This document shows positions 17,830 through 26,786 of a stretch of DNA of 64,000 nt, one piece after another. A program made the translations under genes and the position numbers. Position 1 is the first letter of the stretch. Every line of letters begins with the position of its first letter. The notes under the pieces were generated by a model that saw nothing but the letters and a program-made list of their open reading frames with translations, was not told where the DNA came from and searched no databases. The DNA comes from Planctomycetia bacterium (GTDB taxonomy: Bacteria > Planctomycetota > Phycisphaerae > UBA1845 > UTPLA1), in contig JABTTW010000002.1 of the NCBI GenBank assembly GCA_015075745.1, forward strand, positions 944,453 through 1,008,452. The letters run 5' to 3'.

Positions 17830-18573
17830 CTTGACCTTTCCCTGCGCCGCGACGGCCCCCATTTTCTGCGCGATCTCCGCCGGGTCGCCCAGATACTCGT
17901 GACGGACTGTCCGTAGTGAATCGTCCAATTCAAATACCAGCGGCACGCCGGTCGGGATGTTTAACTCGACGATTTCCTTCTCCGGGACGTTATCGAGAAA
18001 CTTGACCAGCGCCCGAAGGCTGTTGCCGTGCGCGACGATAAGCACCTGCTTGCCGGATCGGATGACAGGCGTGATGGCGTCATGCCAGTATGGAAGGAAA
18101 CGCTCCACCGTACACTTCAGACTCTCGGTCCTGGGGAGGATTCGAGCATCAATGTCGGCATATCGCGGGTCGCGCCCGGGAAATCGTTCGTCGCTTTCCT
18201 CCATCGCCGGCGGCGGAATGTCGTAGCTGCGCCGCCAGATCTGCACCTGCTCCTCGCCGTGCTTCGCGGCCGTCTCCGCCTTGTTCAAGCCCTGGAGCGC
18301 TCCATAGTGCCGCTCGTTGAGCCGCCAACTCCGATGGACGGGTATCCACATCCGATCCATCTCTTCCATCGACAACCACAGCGTCCGGATGGCCCTTATT
18401 AGGACGGACGTGAATGCCACTTCGGGCGCGAACCCTGCGGCTTTCAGCGTCCGGCCCGCTTCACGCGCCTCGCTGACACCCCTTTCGGAAAGATCGACGT
18501 CGGTCCAGCCGGTGAAGCGGTTCTGCTTGTTCCAGTCGCTCTCGCCGTGCCGAAGAAGTATGACCTTGTGCAT
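17827..18573 (-). CDS. gpmA: 2,3-bisphosphoglycerate-dependent phosphoglycerate mutase
   Basis: A 248-residue cofactor-dependent phosphoglycerate mutase that interconverts 3- and 2-phosphoglycerate in glycolysis and gluconeogenesis. The catalytic loop [10 protein letters not shown] (residues 6-15) carries the phospho-accepting His. Other family marks are [42 protein letters not shown] and [17 protein letters not shown] with the second catalytic His. Length matches the family. The ATG has GGAGGG five bases upstream, which fixes the start. It seems to be a single-gene unit between the cyclase and the peptidase. Confidence 0.96.
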   Translation of the reverse strand: MHKVILLRHGESDWNKQNRFTGWTDVDLSERGVSEAREAGRTLKAAGFAPEVAFTSVLIRAIRTLWLSMEEMDRMWIPVHRSWRLNERHYGALQGLNKAETAAKHGEEQVQIWRRSYDIPPPAMEESDERFPGRDPRYADIDARILPRTESLKCTVERFLPYWHDAITPVIRSGKQVLIVAHGNSLRALVKFLDNVPEKEIVELNIPTGVPLVFELDDSLRTVRHEYLGDPAEIAQKMGAVAAQGKVK

Positions 18574-18683
18574 GACAGCCCTCCATTCATTGCATGTTGC
18601 GTTGTGCCGGTGCGCCCGGTTGTTTTGGCGGCCGGAAGAATATCACCTCGAGCGACGCCCTCCGTTCCGATCTGATTCATCCA

Positions 18684-20930
18684 TCATGCCGGCGGCGCCG
18701 CGACGGGCGGCGGTCGAAGATGAGTCAGAAAGAACGTAATAATCCGCTCGTACAGTCGAATCGACACGTTCGGGTCGGGCACCATGTGCGTAAACCCGGG
18801 CAGCGCCAGGAGATCATAGTATTTGCCGGCCTTGAACAGGGCCTCCGCCATTTTCAGCGTGTGAGCGAAATAGACATTGTCATCCGTCGTGCCGTGCACC
18901 AGCATCAGCGGACGCGAAAGCTCGGCCGCATAGGTGAGCACGCTGCACTTCCTGTAGCCATCGGGGTTATCCTGAGGCAGTCCCATGTATCGCTCGGTGT
19001 AGTGAGTGTCGTAGTCTTCCCAGTCGATGACCGGTGCGCCGGCCACCGCCGCCTTGAACACGTCCGGCCGTCGACACGCCGCCATCGCCGCGAAGTAGCC
19101 GCCGAACGACCACCCGTAAATCCCCACGCGGTTCATGTCCATTTCGCCATACCTCGCGCCCAGGGCCTTGAGTCCGGCGACCTGGTCGTCGAGCGGAATG
19201 TCGATCAAATTAAGGGCCGTCGCCCGCTCCCATTCCCGTCCGCGGCGCGGTGTACCGCGCCCGTCGATTGATACGACGATGAAACCTTGATCGGCGATCC
19301 ACTGCTGACGCAGATAGGCCCGCGACGACGCCGTCACCACCGGATGACCCGGCCCGCCATAGACATAGTCGATTACCGGATACTTGACTGAGCGATTGAA
19401 ATCCCTCGGGCGAATGACGGCGGCGTGATAGGTTCGCCCGCCCGCGTTGACCGTCGTCACTTCAACATTTGCATCGAACGGCGGATACTCCGCGACCGAA
19501 GGCACCTCGCGTTGCGGTCGCCCGTCGCGCGCTCGAACCATCGTCGTGTAAGACCCGTCGGGCAGAGAAGCCTTGTCCACCCAGACCTGTCCGGCCTCGC
19601 AGAAGACACCGTCGTGCACACCGGCGCCCTGCGTGAGCACGACGAGCTCGCCGTTTCTCAGCGAGAGGCGATAGAGATTTGTTTCCGTCGGGTTGTGACC
19701 ACCGGCGAGGACGATCTCTCCGGACTTTGGATTCACATGAACGACGCCGTAGAGGCGGTCGTCTCCGAGGGTGTAGGTCTTCTGCACAGCGCCGTCCTCG
19801 CCGCGATGCTCGAGCTGCCACTCTCCGCTGCGCTCGCTTGTCCAAAGGAACGACTTGCCGCCGTCGACCCACCGAGGCATGTCGGGATCGATGTTGACCC
19901 ATGCCGGGTCGGTCTCGCGCAACAACTCGGTGGTCGCACCCGTCGCGTGATCGACGCGATAGAGCACGCACTCGCGCTGGTTGCGATCCTGCACATAGAC
20001 CGTCAGAGGTGCGTCCTTGCCCCAGTGGACCGCCGCCATGTAGGGATACTTCTCGTGATCCCAGTCCACCCATTTCGGTTCGCCGCCGGTCACCGAGACG
20101 ACGCCCAGGCGAACCTTGGCGTTCTCCCGCCCGGCTCGCGGATAACGGAATGACTGCGGAGGCAGCCCTGGATCTCGAGCATCGGCGATGTAGAGATTCT
20201 CGACATCTCGCTGATCGCACTCTTCAAAGGCCAGCCACTGGCCGTCACCGCTCCACCAATAGCCCGTCCGCCGATACATCTCCTCCTGCGCCACGAATTC
20301 CGCATCGCCGTGTGAGACGTCCGCCGTGCCGCCGGTCGTGACGGCCGTTTCATCGAGGGTGCTCAGATCCGTCACGTACAGATCGTGATTGCGAACAGCG
20401 GAAACGTAGCGCCCGTCGGGCGAGAGGCGCGCATCGATCGCGGGGCCGGCCGGGTTGTCGCGCAGGGTCGTGAACTCGCCAGTCTGCCGGTTGATCACGT
20501 AAAGGCGACCGCTCAGGCCGGTCAGAATTTTTTCGCCGTCGTCCGACAGGCTGAACCAGGTGAAGCCGCGTCCGATTTCCCGCTTCCGCTCGCGGCGCGC
20601 CTTTTCTTCAACGGTAAGCTGCTCCTCGCTGCCCGATAGCAGGTCGGCTGCGCGAACCAGTCCGCGTACCTCACCGGACGTCGTGTTCATCTCATAGAGA
20701 TTGCGAACGACGTCCCGAGGACCGCTTCGCAGAAACAGGACGGCATCGCCTTTGGGCGTCAGCGCCAGTCCGGTCGGCTGCCCCGCCGAAAAGCCGTAGG
20801 TCTCCGAGTAATCACGCAGAAAACTGGTGTCCATGAGGCGACTCGTCGTTGGTTGGTGGACAGGACGCCCACACCCGGGAACGGACATACTGAGCCCGAC
20901 CGCCACTGCACCGAGGAAATATGTCCGCAT
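18684..20930 (-). CDS. Dipeptidyl-peptidase IV-like S9 family peptidase, lipoprotein
   Basis: A 748-residue serine peptidase of family S9. The N-terminal signal ends in SMSVPGC, so a lipoprotein is likely. Residues about 60-480 form the beta-propeller, including the S9B mark FVAQEEMYRRTGYWWSGDGQWLAFEE with its Glu pair for N-terminal amine binding. The alpha/beta-hydrolase domain has GWSFGGYFAA at 606 (Ser 608), DTHYTERYMGLPQDN, HGTTDDNVYFAHT (Asp 683 or 684) and GFTHMVPD (His 715). It should release X-Pro or X-Ala dipeptides from peptides outside the cytoplasm. The gene is 110 bp downstream of gpmA and likely a separate unit. Confidence 0.93.
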   Translation of the reverse strand: MRTYFLGAVAVGLSMSVPGCGRPVHQPTTSRLMDTSFLRDYSETYGFSAGQPTGLALTPKGDAVLFLRSGPRDVVRNLYEMNTTSGEVRGLVRAADLLSGSEEQLTVEEKARRERKREIGRGFTWFSLSDDGEKILTGLSGRLYVINRQTGEFTTLRDNPAGPAIDARLSPDGRYVSAVRNHDLYVTDLSTLDETAVTTGGTADVSHGDAEFVAQEEMYRRTGYWWSGDGQWLAFEECDQRDVENLYIADARDPGLPPQSFRYPRAGRENAKVRLGVVSVTGGEPKWVDWDHEKYPYMAAVHWGKDAPLTVYVQDRNQRECVLYRVDHATGATTELLRETDPAWVNIDPDMPRWVDGGKSFLWTSERSGEWQLEHRGEDGAVQKTYTLGDDRLYGVVHVNPKSGEIVLAGGHNPTETNLYRLSLRNGELVVLTQGAGVHDGVFCEAGQVWVDKASLPDGSYTTMVRARDGRPQREVPSVAEYPPFDANVEVTTVNAGGRTYHAAVIRPRDFNRSVKYPVIDYVYGGPGHPVVTASSRAYLRQQWIADQGFIVVSIDGRGTPRRGREWERATALNLIDIPLDDQVAGLKALGARYGEMDMNRVGIYGWSFGGYFAAMAACRRPDVFKAAVAGAPVIDWEDYDTHYTERYMGLPQDNPDGYRKCSVLTYAAELSRPLMLVHGTTDDNVYFAHTLKMAEALFKAGKYYDLLALPGFTHMVPDPNVSIRLYERIITFFLTHLRPPPVAAPPA

Positions 20931-21089
20931 GGATCAACGCCCTTCGAAATCACCGGTCAGATTGATACCCGTACCGATCGGCAGGCCCATACTGACCACA
21001 AGGTTGCCGCATCTTACGGTCTGAACCGGGTCGAGTCCTTATAAGAAGTGATTGGCGGATCGGTCGGGCGACGGTCGGCTAATACGACT

Positions 21090-21341
21090 TCAACGAACCA
21101 GAAGACCGGGGCGACCGATTTCGATGAAATCGGTGGATGTGGAGCTGGGGGCAAAGCTCGATGATCCCCCGCTGATAACCGGCTCGCCGCCACCACCCAG
21201 CCCGGGTGCGGGGAGTAGAAACGGTTGGAAATCGAGCGTGTCCGAGGCGGACTGGACACAGGTTCCAATCCCGAAAAGACAACCCGTCCCCAATGCGAAC
21301 ACCAGTCGGCGAACCTTTGTTGAAAAGCGGCGAAGAATCAT
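21090..21341 (-). CDS. Small exported protein of unknown function
   Basis: An 83-residue protein starting at ATG 21341, fixed by GGAGG five bases upstream. The longer frame to 21434 lacks this support. The N-terminus is RRFSTKVRRLVFALGTGCLFGIGTC, a basic stretch followed by a hydrophobic signal region with two Cys. The mature part is rich in Gly, Ser and Pro (PAPGLGGGGEP, SSSFAPSSTS) and has no recognised domain. It is probably exported. The gene lies alone between the peptidase and the divergent SEC-C gene. No function can be assigned. Confidence 0.65.
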   Translation of the reverse strand: MILRRFSTKVRRLVFALGTGCLFGIGTCVQSASDTLDFQPFLLPAPGLGGGGEPVISGGSSSFAPSSTSTDFIEIGRPGLLVR

Positions 21342-21645
21342 GCTGCCTCCACTCGACTCGAACAGGACGGACTCCAGACCCGATTGGGCGACCGCCCGCT
21401 CTTTGACTGCGCCGGTAGGGTGATATCCGCCCAATGGAGGTGTGTCAATGAGTATCTATAAACTTATAAAAATAAATAAGTTACAAACGTCGCTAAGGCG
21501 CAGAAAAGCGACTCTTCCCCGACCTGGAAGGTCCGGTAAGTAATATCCGCGCCAAACTTGCCTACTCTCGATCAACCGCCTTACACTGTCGCTCGCGCGC
21601 GGATGAAGTGAGATTTCATCGCCGCCGCGCAGTGGAGGAAGAACA
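21342..21645. other. Intergenic region with AT-rich island and hairpins
   Basis: The region separates divergent genes. Positions 21452-21486 are strongly AT-rich and hold a perfect 7-bp inverted repeat, AACTTAT (21461-21467) with ATAAGTT (21476-21482). Next, GTCGCT (21489-21494) pairs with AGCGAC (21507-21512), and GACCT/AGGTC form a short hairpin near 21520-21532. These could be a promoter or operator and a structured leader for the rightward SEC-C gene. No gene is seen. Confidence 0.5.
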
Positions 21646-21864
21646 TTGGGAAAAGGCGGCCCGGACAATTTTGAGCGTCACTTCGAACGACGAAAAGAAG
21701 CCAAGGATCGCCAAAAGGCCGGACTCCCCGGCGAGGATGATGCGCCGCTTCCGCCCCCTGTAGAGCCCATCAAGGGCGGTGCGGAAGGGCCGGGACGCAA
21801 TGATCCCTGCCCCTGCGGCAGTGGAAAAAAGTACAAGCAGTGCTGCCTCAAAAAGGACAAGTGA
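21646..21864 (+). CDS. SEC-C motif protein
   Basis: A 72-residue protein. It starts at TTG 21646 with GGAGGAAG seven bases upstream, a strong ribosome binding site that decides the start. The C-terminus carries the complete SEC-C zinc-binding motif [18 protein letters not shown] (about residues 50-67), as found at the end of SecA. The N-terminal part is charged and acidic/proline-rich with no domain. Free-standing SEC-C proteins are common and their partners are often unknown; ribosome or SecA-related roles have been proposed for some. It precedes kdtA by 61 bp on the same strand and may be co-transcribed. Confidence 0.85.
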   Translation: MGKGGPDNFERHFERRKEAKDRQKAGLPGEDDAPLPPPVEPIKGGAEGPGRNDPCPCGSGKKYKQCCLKKDK

Positions 21865-21925
21865 TTCCCCTGGCGGCCTGATTGACCGATTGCCGTCAGT
21901 CCCCGCGTCCTTATCATCCCTGCAA

Positions 21926-23221
21926 ATGCCGGCTTTACTTCTCGATCTGCTCTACGTCTTCGCCGGCCTGGTCTATCTCCCCTTTCTTTGCTACCAGATG
22001 TTCATCCTGGGCAAGAACCGCCGCGGATGGGCCGAGCGGTTTGGCGCAGGCCCGACGCCGTCGGGTCACGGCGCTCGAATCTGGATTCACGCCGTCTCGC
22101 TGGGCGAGGTCAATGCCACGCGCAGCCTCGTCGATGAAATCAAGCGCCGCCGGCCGGATTGCGAGGTGGTCATTTCGGCGACGACCGACACCGGCTATGC
22201 CGCGGCCCGCCGGATGTATCCCGACCTGGTCGTCTTTCGATATCCACTCGACTTCTCATGGGTCGTGCGCCGGGTCTTAAGTCGCATTCGACCGACGGCC
22301 ATCATTCTCCTGGAACTGGAAGTCTGGCCGAATCTCATCGAGATCGCCGCGCAGCGCGGGGTCGCGGTCTGCATCGCCAATGGCCGCGTGACTGAAGCCA
22401 AGTCGATGCGCCGCTTCCGCAAGCCCGTCATTCGCGGCATCGCCCGGAAAATGTTCTCCCGCATTGCCTGGACCGCTGCGCAAGATGAGACCTACGCGAA
22501 GCGATTCATCGAACTCGGTGTTCAAAGCAACCGGGTCCACGTCGTCGGCAATCTCAAATTCGACACCGCCGATCTCTGCGAGACAATTCCTGGGGCCGAC
22601 GTCCTTGCTGACGCGATGGCCATCGACCGCAACCGGCCGCTCATCGTCGCGGGCTCCACCGGTCCCGGTGAAGAGGAGATGATCCTCAACGCTTACAAAG
22701 TTCTTCGAGACAAGCGGCCCGAGCTGCAACTGGCCGTCATCCCGCGAAAGCCGGAGCGATTCGACGAAGTGGCGCGCCTGATCGAGTCCGCCGGGTTCAC
22801 ATGCCGACGCCGCAGCCAATCGCCGGACGGAAACCCGTCGAAGCCCCTCGATAACCGCCCCACCGTGTTTCTCGGCGACACAATGGGCGAGCTGCGCAAA
22901 TTCTATAACCTCGCCTCCGTCGTCTTCGTCGGGCGCACGCTGGTCCCGCTCGGAGGGTCAGACCTGATCGAGGTCGCCGCGCTGGCCCGGCCGATGTGCT
23001 ACGGCCCATTTATCGAGAACTTTGCCGACGCCGACGCCCAACTGAGACAGGCCGACGGTGCACTGCTCGTTGAAAGGCCCGACGACCTTGCCCCCGCGCT
23101 CAGTCGCCTGCTCGATGACCCTGACATGGCCACCGCCATGGGCCGCAGGGCACAGGCTGTCGTAGCCTCCAACAAAGGGGCGACCCAAAAAACGATCGAC
23201 TTGCTCATGCAAAGTCTTTGA
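21926..23221 (+). CDS. kdtA: 3-deoxy-D-manno-octulosonic acid (Kdo) transferase
   Basis: A 431-residue membrane-anchored glycosyltransferase (GT30) that transfers Kdo from CMP-Kdo to the lipid A precursor. The chosen ATG 21926 puts the conserved N-terminal anchor (LLLDLLYVFAGLVYLPFLCYQMF) at the very start; an open frame reaches back to 21779 but overlaps the SEC-C gene. Family marks are RRGWAERFG, IWIHAVSLGEVNATRSLVDEI, the acceptor-side Glu in the GEV segment, LELEVWPNLIEIA, GNLKFD, AGSTGPGEEEMIL, VIPRKPERFDEVARLIE and FVGRTLVPLGGSDLIEVAALARP. It shows that the organism makes a Kdo-containing LPS. It ends 79 bp before the asparaginase start. Confidence 0.95.
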   Translation: MPALLLDLLYVFAGLVYLPFLCYQMFILGKNRRGWAERFGAGPTPSGHGARIWIHAVSLGEVNATRSLVDEIKRRRPDCEVVISATTDTGYAAARRMYPDLVVFRYPLDFSWVVRRVLSRIRPTAIILLELEVWPNLIEIAAQRGVAVCIANGRVTEAKSMRRFRKPVIRGIARKMFSRIAWTAAQDETYAKRFIELGVQSNRVHVVGNLKFDTADLCETIPGADVLADAMAIDRNRPLIVAGSTGPGEEEMILNAYKVLRDKRPELQLAVIPRKPERFDEVARLIESAGFTCRRRSQSPDGNPSKPLDNRPTVFLGDTMGELRKFYNLASVVFVGRTLVPLGGSDLIEVAALARPMCYGPFIENFADADAQLRQADGALLVERPDDLAPALSRLLDDPDMATAMGRRAQAVVASNKGATQKTIDLLMQSL

Positions 23222-23300
23222 GACGATGCACCTCAAAAAGGCGGGATCAATTCGCGCCAAGTCCGTACAATGGCCCGCGAAACGAAATGCGGAGAGGCCG

Positions 23301-24377
23301 ATGACCATTCACGAGAGCGATCTATCAAGGCGAAAGTTCATTCAGGCGACCGCGGCGACCGTCGCGGCCGGCGCGTTTCAATCGGCCGTCCCGGTCGCAT
23401 CCGCCGACCCTCCCGCAGCGCAAGGCAAGGACGGCGCACGACCCGTTGTCATCTCCAGCGCCAACGGTGTGAGCGCCATCAACCGCGCCATGGAGATGCT
23501 CAAGGCCCGAGCGGACGTTCTCGACGCCGTCATTGCAGCCGTCAACATCGTCGAGGACGACCCCGAGGACACCTCGGTCGGCCTCGGCGGACTGCCCAAC
23601 GAAGACGGCATCGTCGAACTCGACGCCTCGGTCATGCACGGCCCCACCCACAAGGCCGGCGCGGTGGCCGCACTCCGGAACATTCGCAATCCTTCCTGCG
23701 TCGCCCGCCTCGTGATGCAGCGAACCGACCATGTGCTGCTGGTCGGCGAGGGCGCGCTGCGCTTTGCACGGGCTCACGGTTTCAAGGAGGAGAATCTGCT
23801 GACCGAGAAGGCCCGACAGAAGTGGCTCAAATGGAAGGAGTCGCTGTCCAAAACGGACGACTGGCTGGAATCCGATGAGAGCGGGGCCGGGCCACAATCT
23901 CGTGCGGCCGAACCCATCAAGCGCACCTGGGGAACGATCAACTGCTGCGCCGTCGATGCCCGCGGTGACATTGCCGGCGTCACGACCACGAGCGGACTGG
24001 CATTCAAGATTCCCGGCCGCGTCGGCGACTCACCCATCATTGGAGCGGGTCTGTATGTCGATAACGCCGTCGGGGCCGCGGGCTCCACCGGTCGCGGAGA
24101 AGCAAACCTACAAAACTGCTCGTCATTCGCCATTGTCGAGTTCATGAGAAACGGCAAGTCGCCGACCGATGCCTGCTTGGAAGTGCTGAAGCGAATCTCC
24201 GACCGAACCGAGCCGAGGCTCCGCCGCTCCGACGGCAAGCCCGATTTCGGCCTGAGCTTTTATGCGGTCGCCAAGGACGGTCGCTACGGATCGGCATGCA
24301 TGTCCAAAGGCAGCCGGTTCGCCGTGCATGACGGCACAACTTCGCGCGTTTTAGACAGTGCCTATCTCTACGAGTGA
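23301..24377 (+). CDS. Tat-exported N4-(beta-N-acetylglucosaminyl)-L-asparaginase
   Basis: A 358-residue Ntn-hydrolase of the glycosylasparaginase (asparaginase 2) family, which cleaves the GlcNAc-Asn bond left after glycoprotein breakdown. The start ATG 23301 has GGAGAGG upstream. The N-terminus SRRKFIQATAATVAAGAF is a twin-arginine signal, so the folded enzyme is exported. Residues about 65-115 hold DVLDAVIAAVNIVEDDPEDTSVGLGGLPNEDG. The autocatalytic cleavage site is in RTWGTINCCAVD with Thr 212 as nucleophile, followed by DIAGVTTTSGLAFKIPGRVGDSPIIGAGLY and GAAGSTGRGE. Both the alpha and beta parts are complete. It likely serves degradation of external glycoproteins. Confidence 0.93.
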   Translation: MTIHESDLSRRKFIQATAATVAAGAFQSAVPVASADPPAAQGKDGARPVVISSANGVSAINRAMEMLKARADVLDAVIAAVNIVEDDPEDTSVGLGGLPNEDGIVELDASVMHGPTHKAGAVAALRNIRNPSCVARLVMQRTDHVLLVGEGALRFARAHGFKEENLLTEKARQKWLKWKESLSKTDDWLESDESGAGPQSRAAEPIKRTWGTINCCAVDARGDIAGVTTTSGLAFKIPGRVGDSPIIGAGLYVDNAVGAAGSTGRGEANLQNCSSFAIVEFMRNGKSPTDACLEVLKRISDRTEPRLRRSDGKPDFGLSFYAVAKDGRYGSACMSKGSRFAVHDGTTSRVLDSAYLYE

Positions 24378-24488
24378 ATTCGGCGGGCGGGGGAACGGGT
24401 AACCTGACTTCCTCTTCCGACATCCAATGACGACAGAGGCGTGTGCCGCGCCCTGGAGTCATCGATCGTGTCAGCCGCCGCCGCAACC

Positions 24489-25358
24489 ATGCAAATCCCC
24501 GCCACCGAATCATCCTCCGCCGAACCCCTGCGCCTTGTATGCTCCGAGGTCTGGGGCGGGAATCGTCCGATCCATCGCGCCGTCGAATTGCCGGGCATCC
24601 AGGGAATCCTCTTCTCTCAACCATGTGAAGGCGGTCGCGGCGGTGACGTGCACTATATGTCCGTCTGCGGCGCCGGCATTCTGTCGCGGATGTGCCTGGC
24701 CGACGTCGTAGGGCATGGTGAGGCCGTCGCGGCGATCAGCGATCAGATGCACGCCCACATGCGCCGCTCGATGAACACACCGGACCAGCGGCGCGTGCTC
24801 GGCGATCTGAACACCAGGCTGGAGCAACTCGGCTTCAAGGCAATGACCACCGCCGCCGCGCTTACCTATTACACCCCCACGCGAAACCTCGCCGTCAGTT
24901 ACGCCGGCCATCCACCGGGCTGGATCTTCAGCAAGGCGGATCGCCGATGGACGCGGCTCGAACTCGACCCGCTTCCTGAGACGGCGCATCCGCTGACCAA
25001 CGGGCCATTGGCCATCGAGCCGCAGGTACCGTTCACGCGCAAGTCGTTCAAGATGCAGATCGGCAATCGGATGGTCCTCGTCACGGACGGCGTGCTGGAG
25101 GCGCCGGACGCCTCGGGCGAACTCTTCGGCGACGATCGAATGCAGAAGGTGCTCGACGAAAACCGCGGCGGTGATTGCGCCATGATTAGCGAGGCGATCT
25201 TGTCGGCGCTGGCCGAGCATCGCGGCGATTCGCGGCTGGACCACGACGACGTGACCTTCCTCGTCGCCGAGATCGTGCCAGGCCCGAGCGGTCCTGCCTT
25301 CTGGAACGCCGTGAAGAATCTCATAACGCGGCCGCGCGGCAACAGTGACGCCGCTTAA
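24489..25358 (+). CDS. PP2C/SpoIIE-type protein serine phosphatase
   Basis: A single-domain SpoIIE-like phosphatase of about 289 residues from ATG 24489. GTG 24468 (with GGAG nine bases upstream) and GTG 24441 are other possible starts. Metal-binding and catalytic marks are EGGRGGDVHYMSVCG, ADVVGHGEAVAAISDQM, LTYYTPTRNLAVSYAGHPPGWIF, MVLVTDGVLEAPDASGELFG and HDDVTFLVAEI. Such enzymes usually reverse phosphorylation of anti-anti-sigma factors in partner-switching pathways. No kinase or STAS partner is encoded nearby, so its target is unknown. There is no sensor domain in the protein. It stands 111 bp behind the asparaginase. Confidence 0.9.
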   Translation: MQIPATESSSAEPLRLVCSEVWGGNRPIHRAVELPGIQGILFSQPCEGGRGGDVHYMSVCGAGILSRMCLADVVGHGEAVAAISDQMHAHMRRSMNTPDQRRVLGDLNTRLEQLGFKAMTTAAALTYYTPTRNLAVSYAGHPPGWIFSKADRRWTRLELDPLPETAHPLTNGPLAIEPQVPFTRKSFKMQIGNRMVLVTDGVLEAPDASGELFGDDRMQKVLDENRGGDCAMISEAILSALAEHRGDSRLDHDDVTFLVAEIVPGPSGPAFWNAVKNLITRPRGNSDAA

Positions 25359-25411
25359 CGCAATCGTGACGACACCATCGCGCGAGGCGCCCACGGCGCA
25401 CGGTGGTTCCA

Positions 25412-25885
25412 CTACTTCTTCATTCGCTTGATGAACTGAATCTGACCGGTGTGATAGATGTCGTGCAGGGCGACGCCGCGAATCATGAAGGCGTTGTCCA
25501 GCTTGCTTCCGCCGGGCCGGGCCGCCAGCTCCTTCTCCGAGAGACCTGCGACGACCTCGACCAGCTCACGGTGCGTCCGCTCCAGCAGCGCGACCGCCTC
25601 GCGCCAACGCTTCTCACTCGCATCCTTCGGCACGGGAAACCAGTTGCTGCCAGTCAGCGGAAAGGAGCCCCGCTTCTCGCCGGTAATGCGGCGTCGAACG
25701 ATGTATTTCCAATACGCCGCGTGGAGAACGTGTTCCCAGATGCTCTTGCGCCCCTTGCCCGGCGACCACGCCGCCTTTCTGGCCAAGACGCCGCGGAGCG
25801 ATCCTCTCAAGTTTGTGCCGTGCCACGACTTCCTGACAAAGGCCTCGTCCAGCAGAATGACGAGCGGGCACGGCGCTTTCGTTCG
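25412..25885 (-). CDS. DinB-family putative metal-dependent hydrolase
   Basis: A 157-residue four-helix protein of the DinB/YfiT superfamily. The ATG at 25885 has GGAGG ten bases upstream; an upstream start at 25933 would overlap the rhomboid gene by 23 bp. The metal-binding histidines are visible in IWEHVLHAAYWKYIV and in GVALHDIYHTGQIQFIKRM at the C-terminus. The family binds divalent metal and many members transfer bacillithiol or similar thiols, though most have no assigned reaction. It is convergent with the phosphatase gene and follows the rhomboid gene closely on the minus strand. Confidence 0.85.
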   Translation of the reverse strand, partial: RTKAPCPLVILLDEAFVRKSWHGTNLRGSLRGVLARKAAWSPGKGRKSIWEHVLHAAYWKYIVRRRITGEKRGSFPLTGSNWFPVPKDASEKRWREAVALLERTHRELVEVVAGLSEKELAARPGGSKLDNAFMIRGVALHDIYHTGQIQFIKRMKK

Positions 25886-25910
25886 CATCGCAGGCACACC
25901 TCCACGCCGT

Positions 25911-26741
25911 CTACAGCACAAAGTCCGCGTCATTTTCGTCGATCACTCGCCTCAGCGCGGGACTCGGCGGCGGCTTCTTGGGGAATACAAAGATCATCGC
26001 GACGCCTGCCGCAAAGCCGCCGATGTGAGCCCAATACGCGACACCGTCGGATTGGCCGAACGACGCGGGATAAAGATTCTGAACGACAATGTAGATCCCC
26101 AGAAACATCCACGCTGGCAGCCTCACGGTGAACCAATACCATCCGAGTGGCACGACCGCGAGAATTCGCACGTGCCAATACAAGACAATGTATGCCCCCA
26201 TGACGCCGCTGATCGCGCCGCTGGCGCCGACGAGCGGCATCCAGCTTCCCTCAAAAAAGGTATGAGCCAGATTACCGACAAGGCCCGTACCGAGGTAGAA
26301 AAATAAGAACAATGCCGGACCCAGGCGATGTTCAATGTTGTTCCCGAATATCCACAGATAAAGCATGTTGCCCAGCAGGTGCATCCAGCCGCCGTGCAGG
26401 AACATGCAGGTGAAGATGCTGATCCACACGGGAATCGCAGTGGCGGCTTCCACGGGAATCCGGCTGCGAACAACAATCGGTCGACCGAACAGGTCGTATT
26501 GAGGGCGACCGTATCGATCTGTCGCCTGTACCACCGGCGCGTTCCCCGGCAACTCTGCCTTAAACTCCTCGGGCGTATGCACGAGCTTGGCCGGCACGTA
26601 TCCGTACTTCCAGACAAACGCCTCGTCGTCCGGCGCGGGGAGCGATGCCTGAAACAGGAAGACCAACAGGTTCACCACGATCAGACCGATCGTGAGGTGA
26701 GGCGTGCCGTGGGAAGGGTTTTCGTCGCGAATGGGAATCAT
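25911..26741 (-). CDS. Rhomboid-family intramembrane serine protease
   Basis: A 276-residue membrane protein with six or seven helices. The catalytic Ser lies in GASGAISGVMGAY (Ser 174) and the catalytic His in YWAHIGGFAAG (His 239). The FLHGGWMHLLGNMLYLWIFGNNIE segment (about 115-137) is the rhomboid HxxxxHxxxN helix that forms the oxyanion pocket. Rhomboids cut helical membrane proteins near the outer face. A hydrophilic loop of about 55 residues follows the first helix. The C-terminal tail is KKPPPSPALRRVIDENDADFVL, charged and cytosolic. The substrate is unknown. The gene lies 45 bp from moaB. Confidence 0.95.
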   Translation of the reverse strand: MIPIRDENPSHGTPHLTIGLIVVNLLVFLFQASLPAPDDEAFVWKYGYVPAKLVHTPEEFKAELPGNAPVVQATDRYGRPQYDLFGRPIVVRSRIPVEAATAIPVWISIFTCMFLHGGWMHLLGNMLYLWIFGNNIEHRLGPALFLFFYLGTGLVGNLAHTFFEGSWMPLVGASGAISGVMGAYIVLYWHVRILAVVPLGWYWFTVRLPAWMFLGIYIVVQNLYPASFGQSDGVAYWAHIGGFAAGVAMIFVFPKKPPPSPALRRVIDENDADFVL

Positions 26742-26786
26742 GCATTCAACATCGGCAGTCGGCCAAATGACGGCCTACGCGCCCAC

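Noticed and set aside
21446-21486. AT-rich stretch as an attachment site or phage border
   Set aside because: No integrase, tRNA or direct repeat pair flanks it, and the genes on both sides are ordinary.
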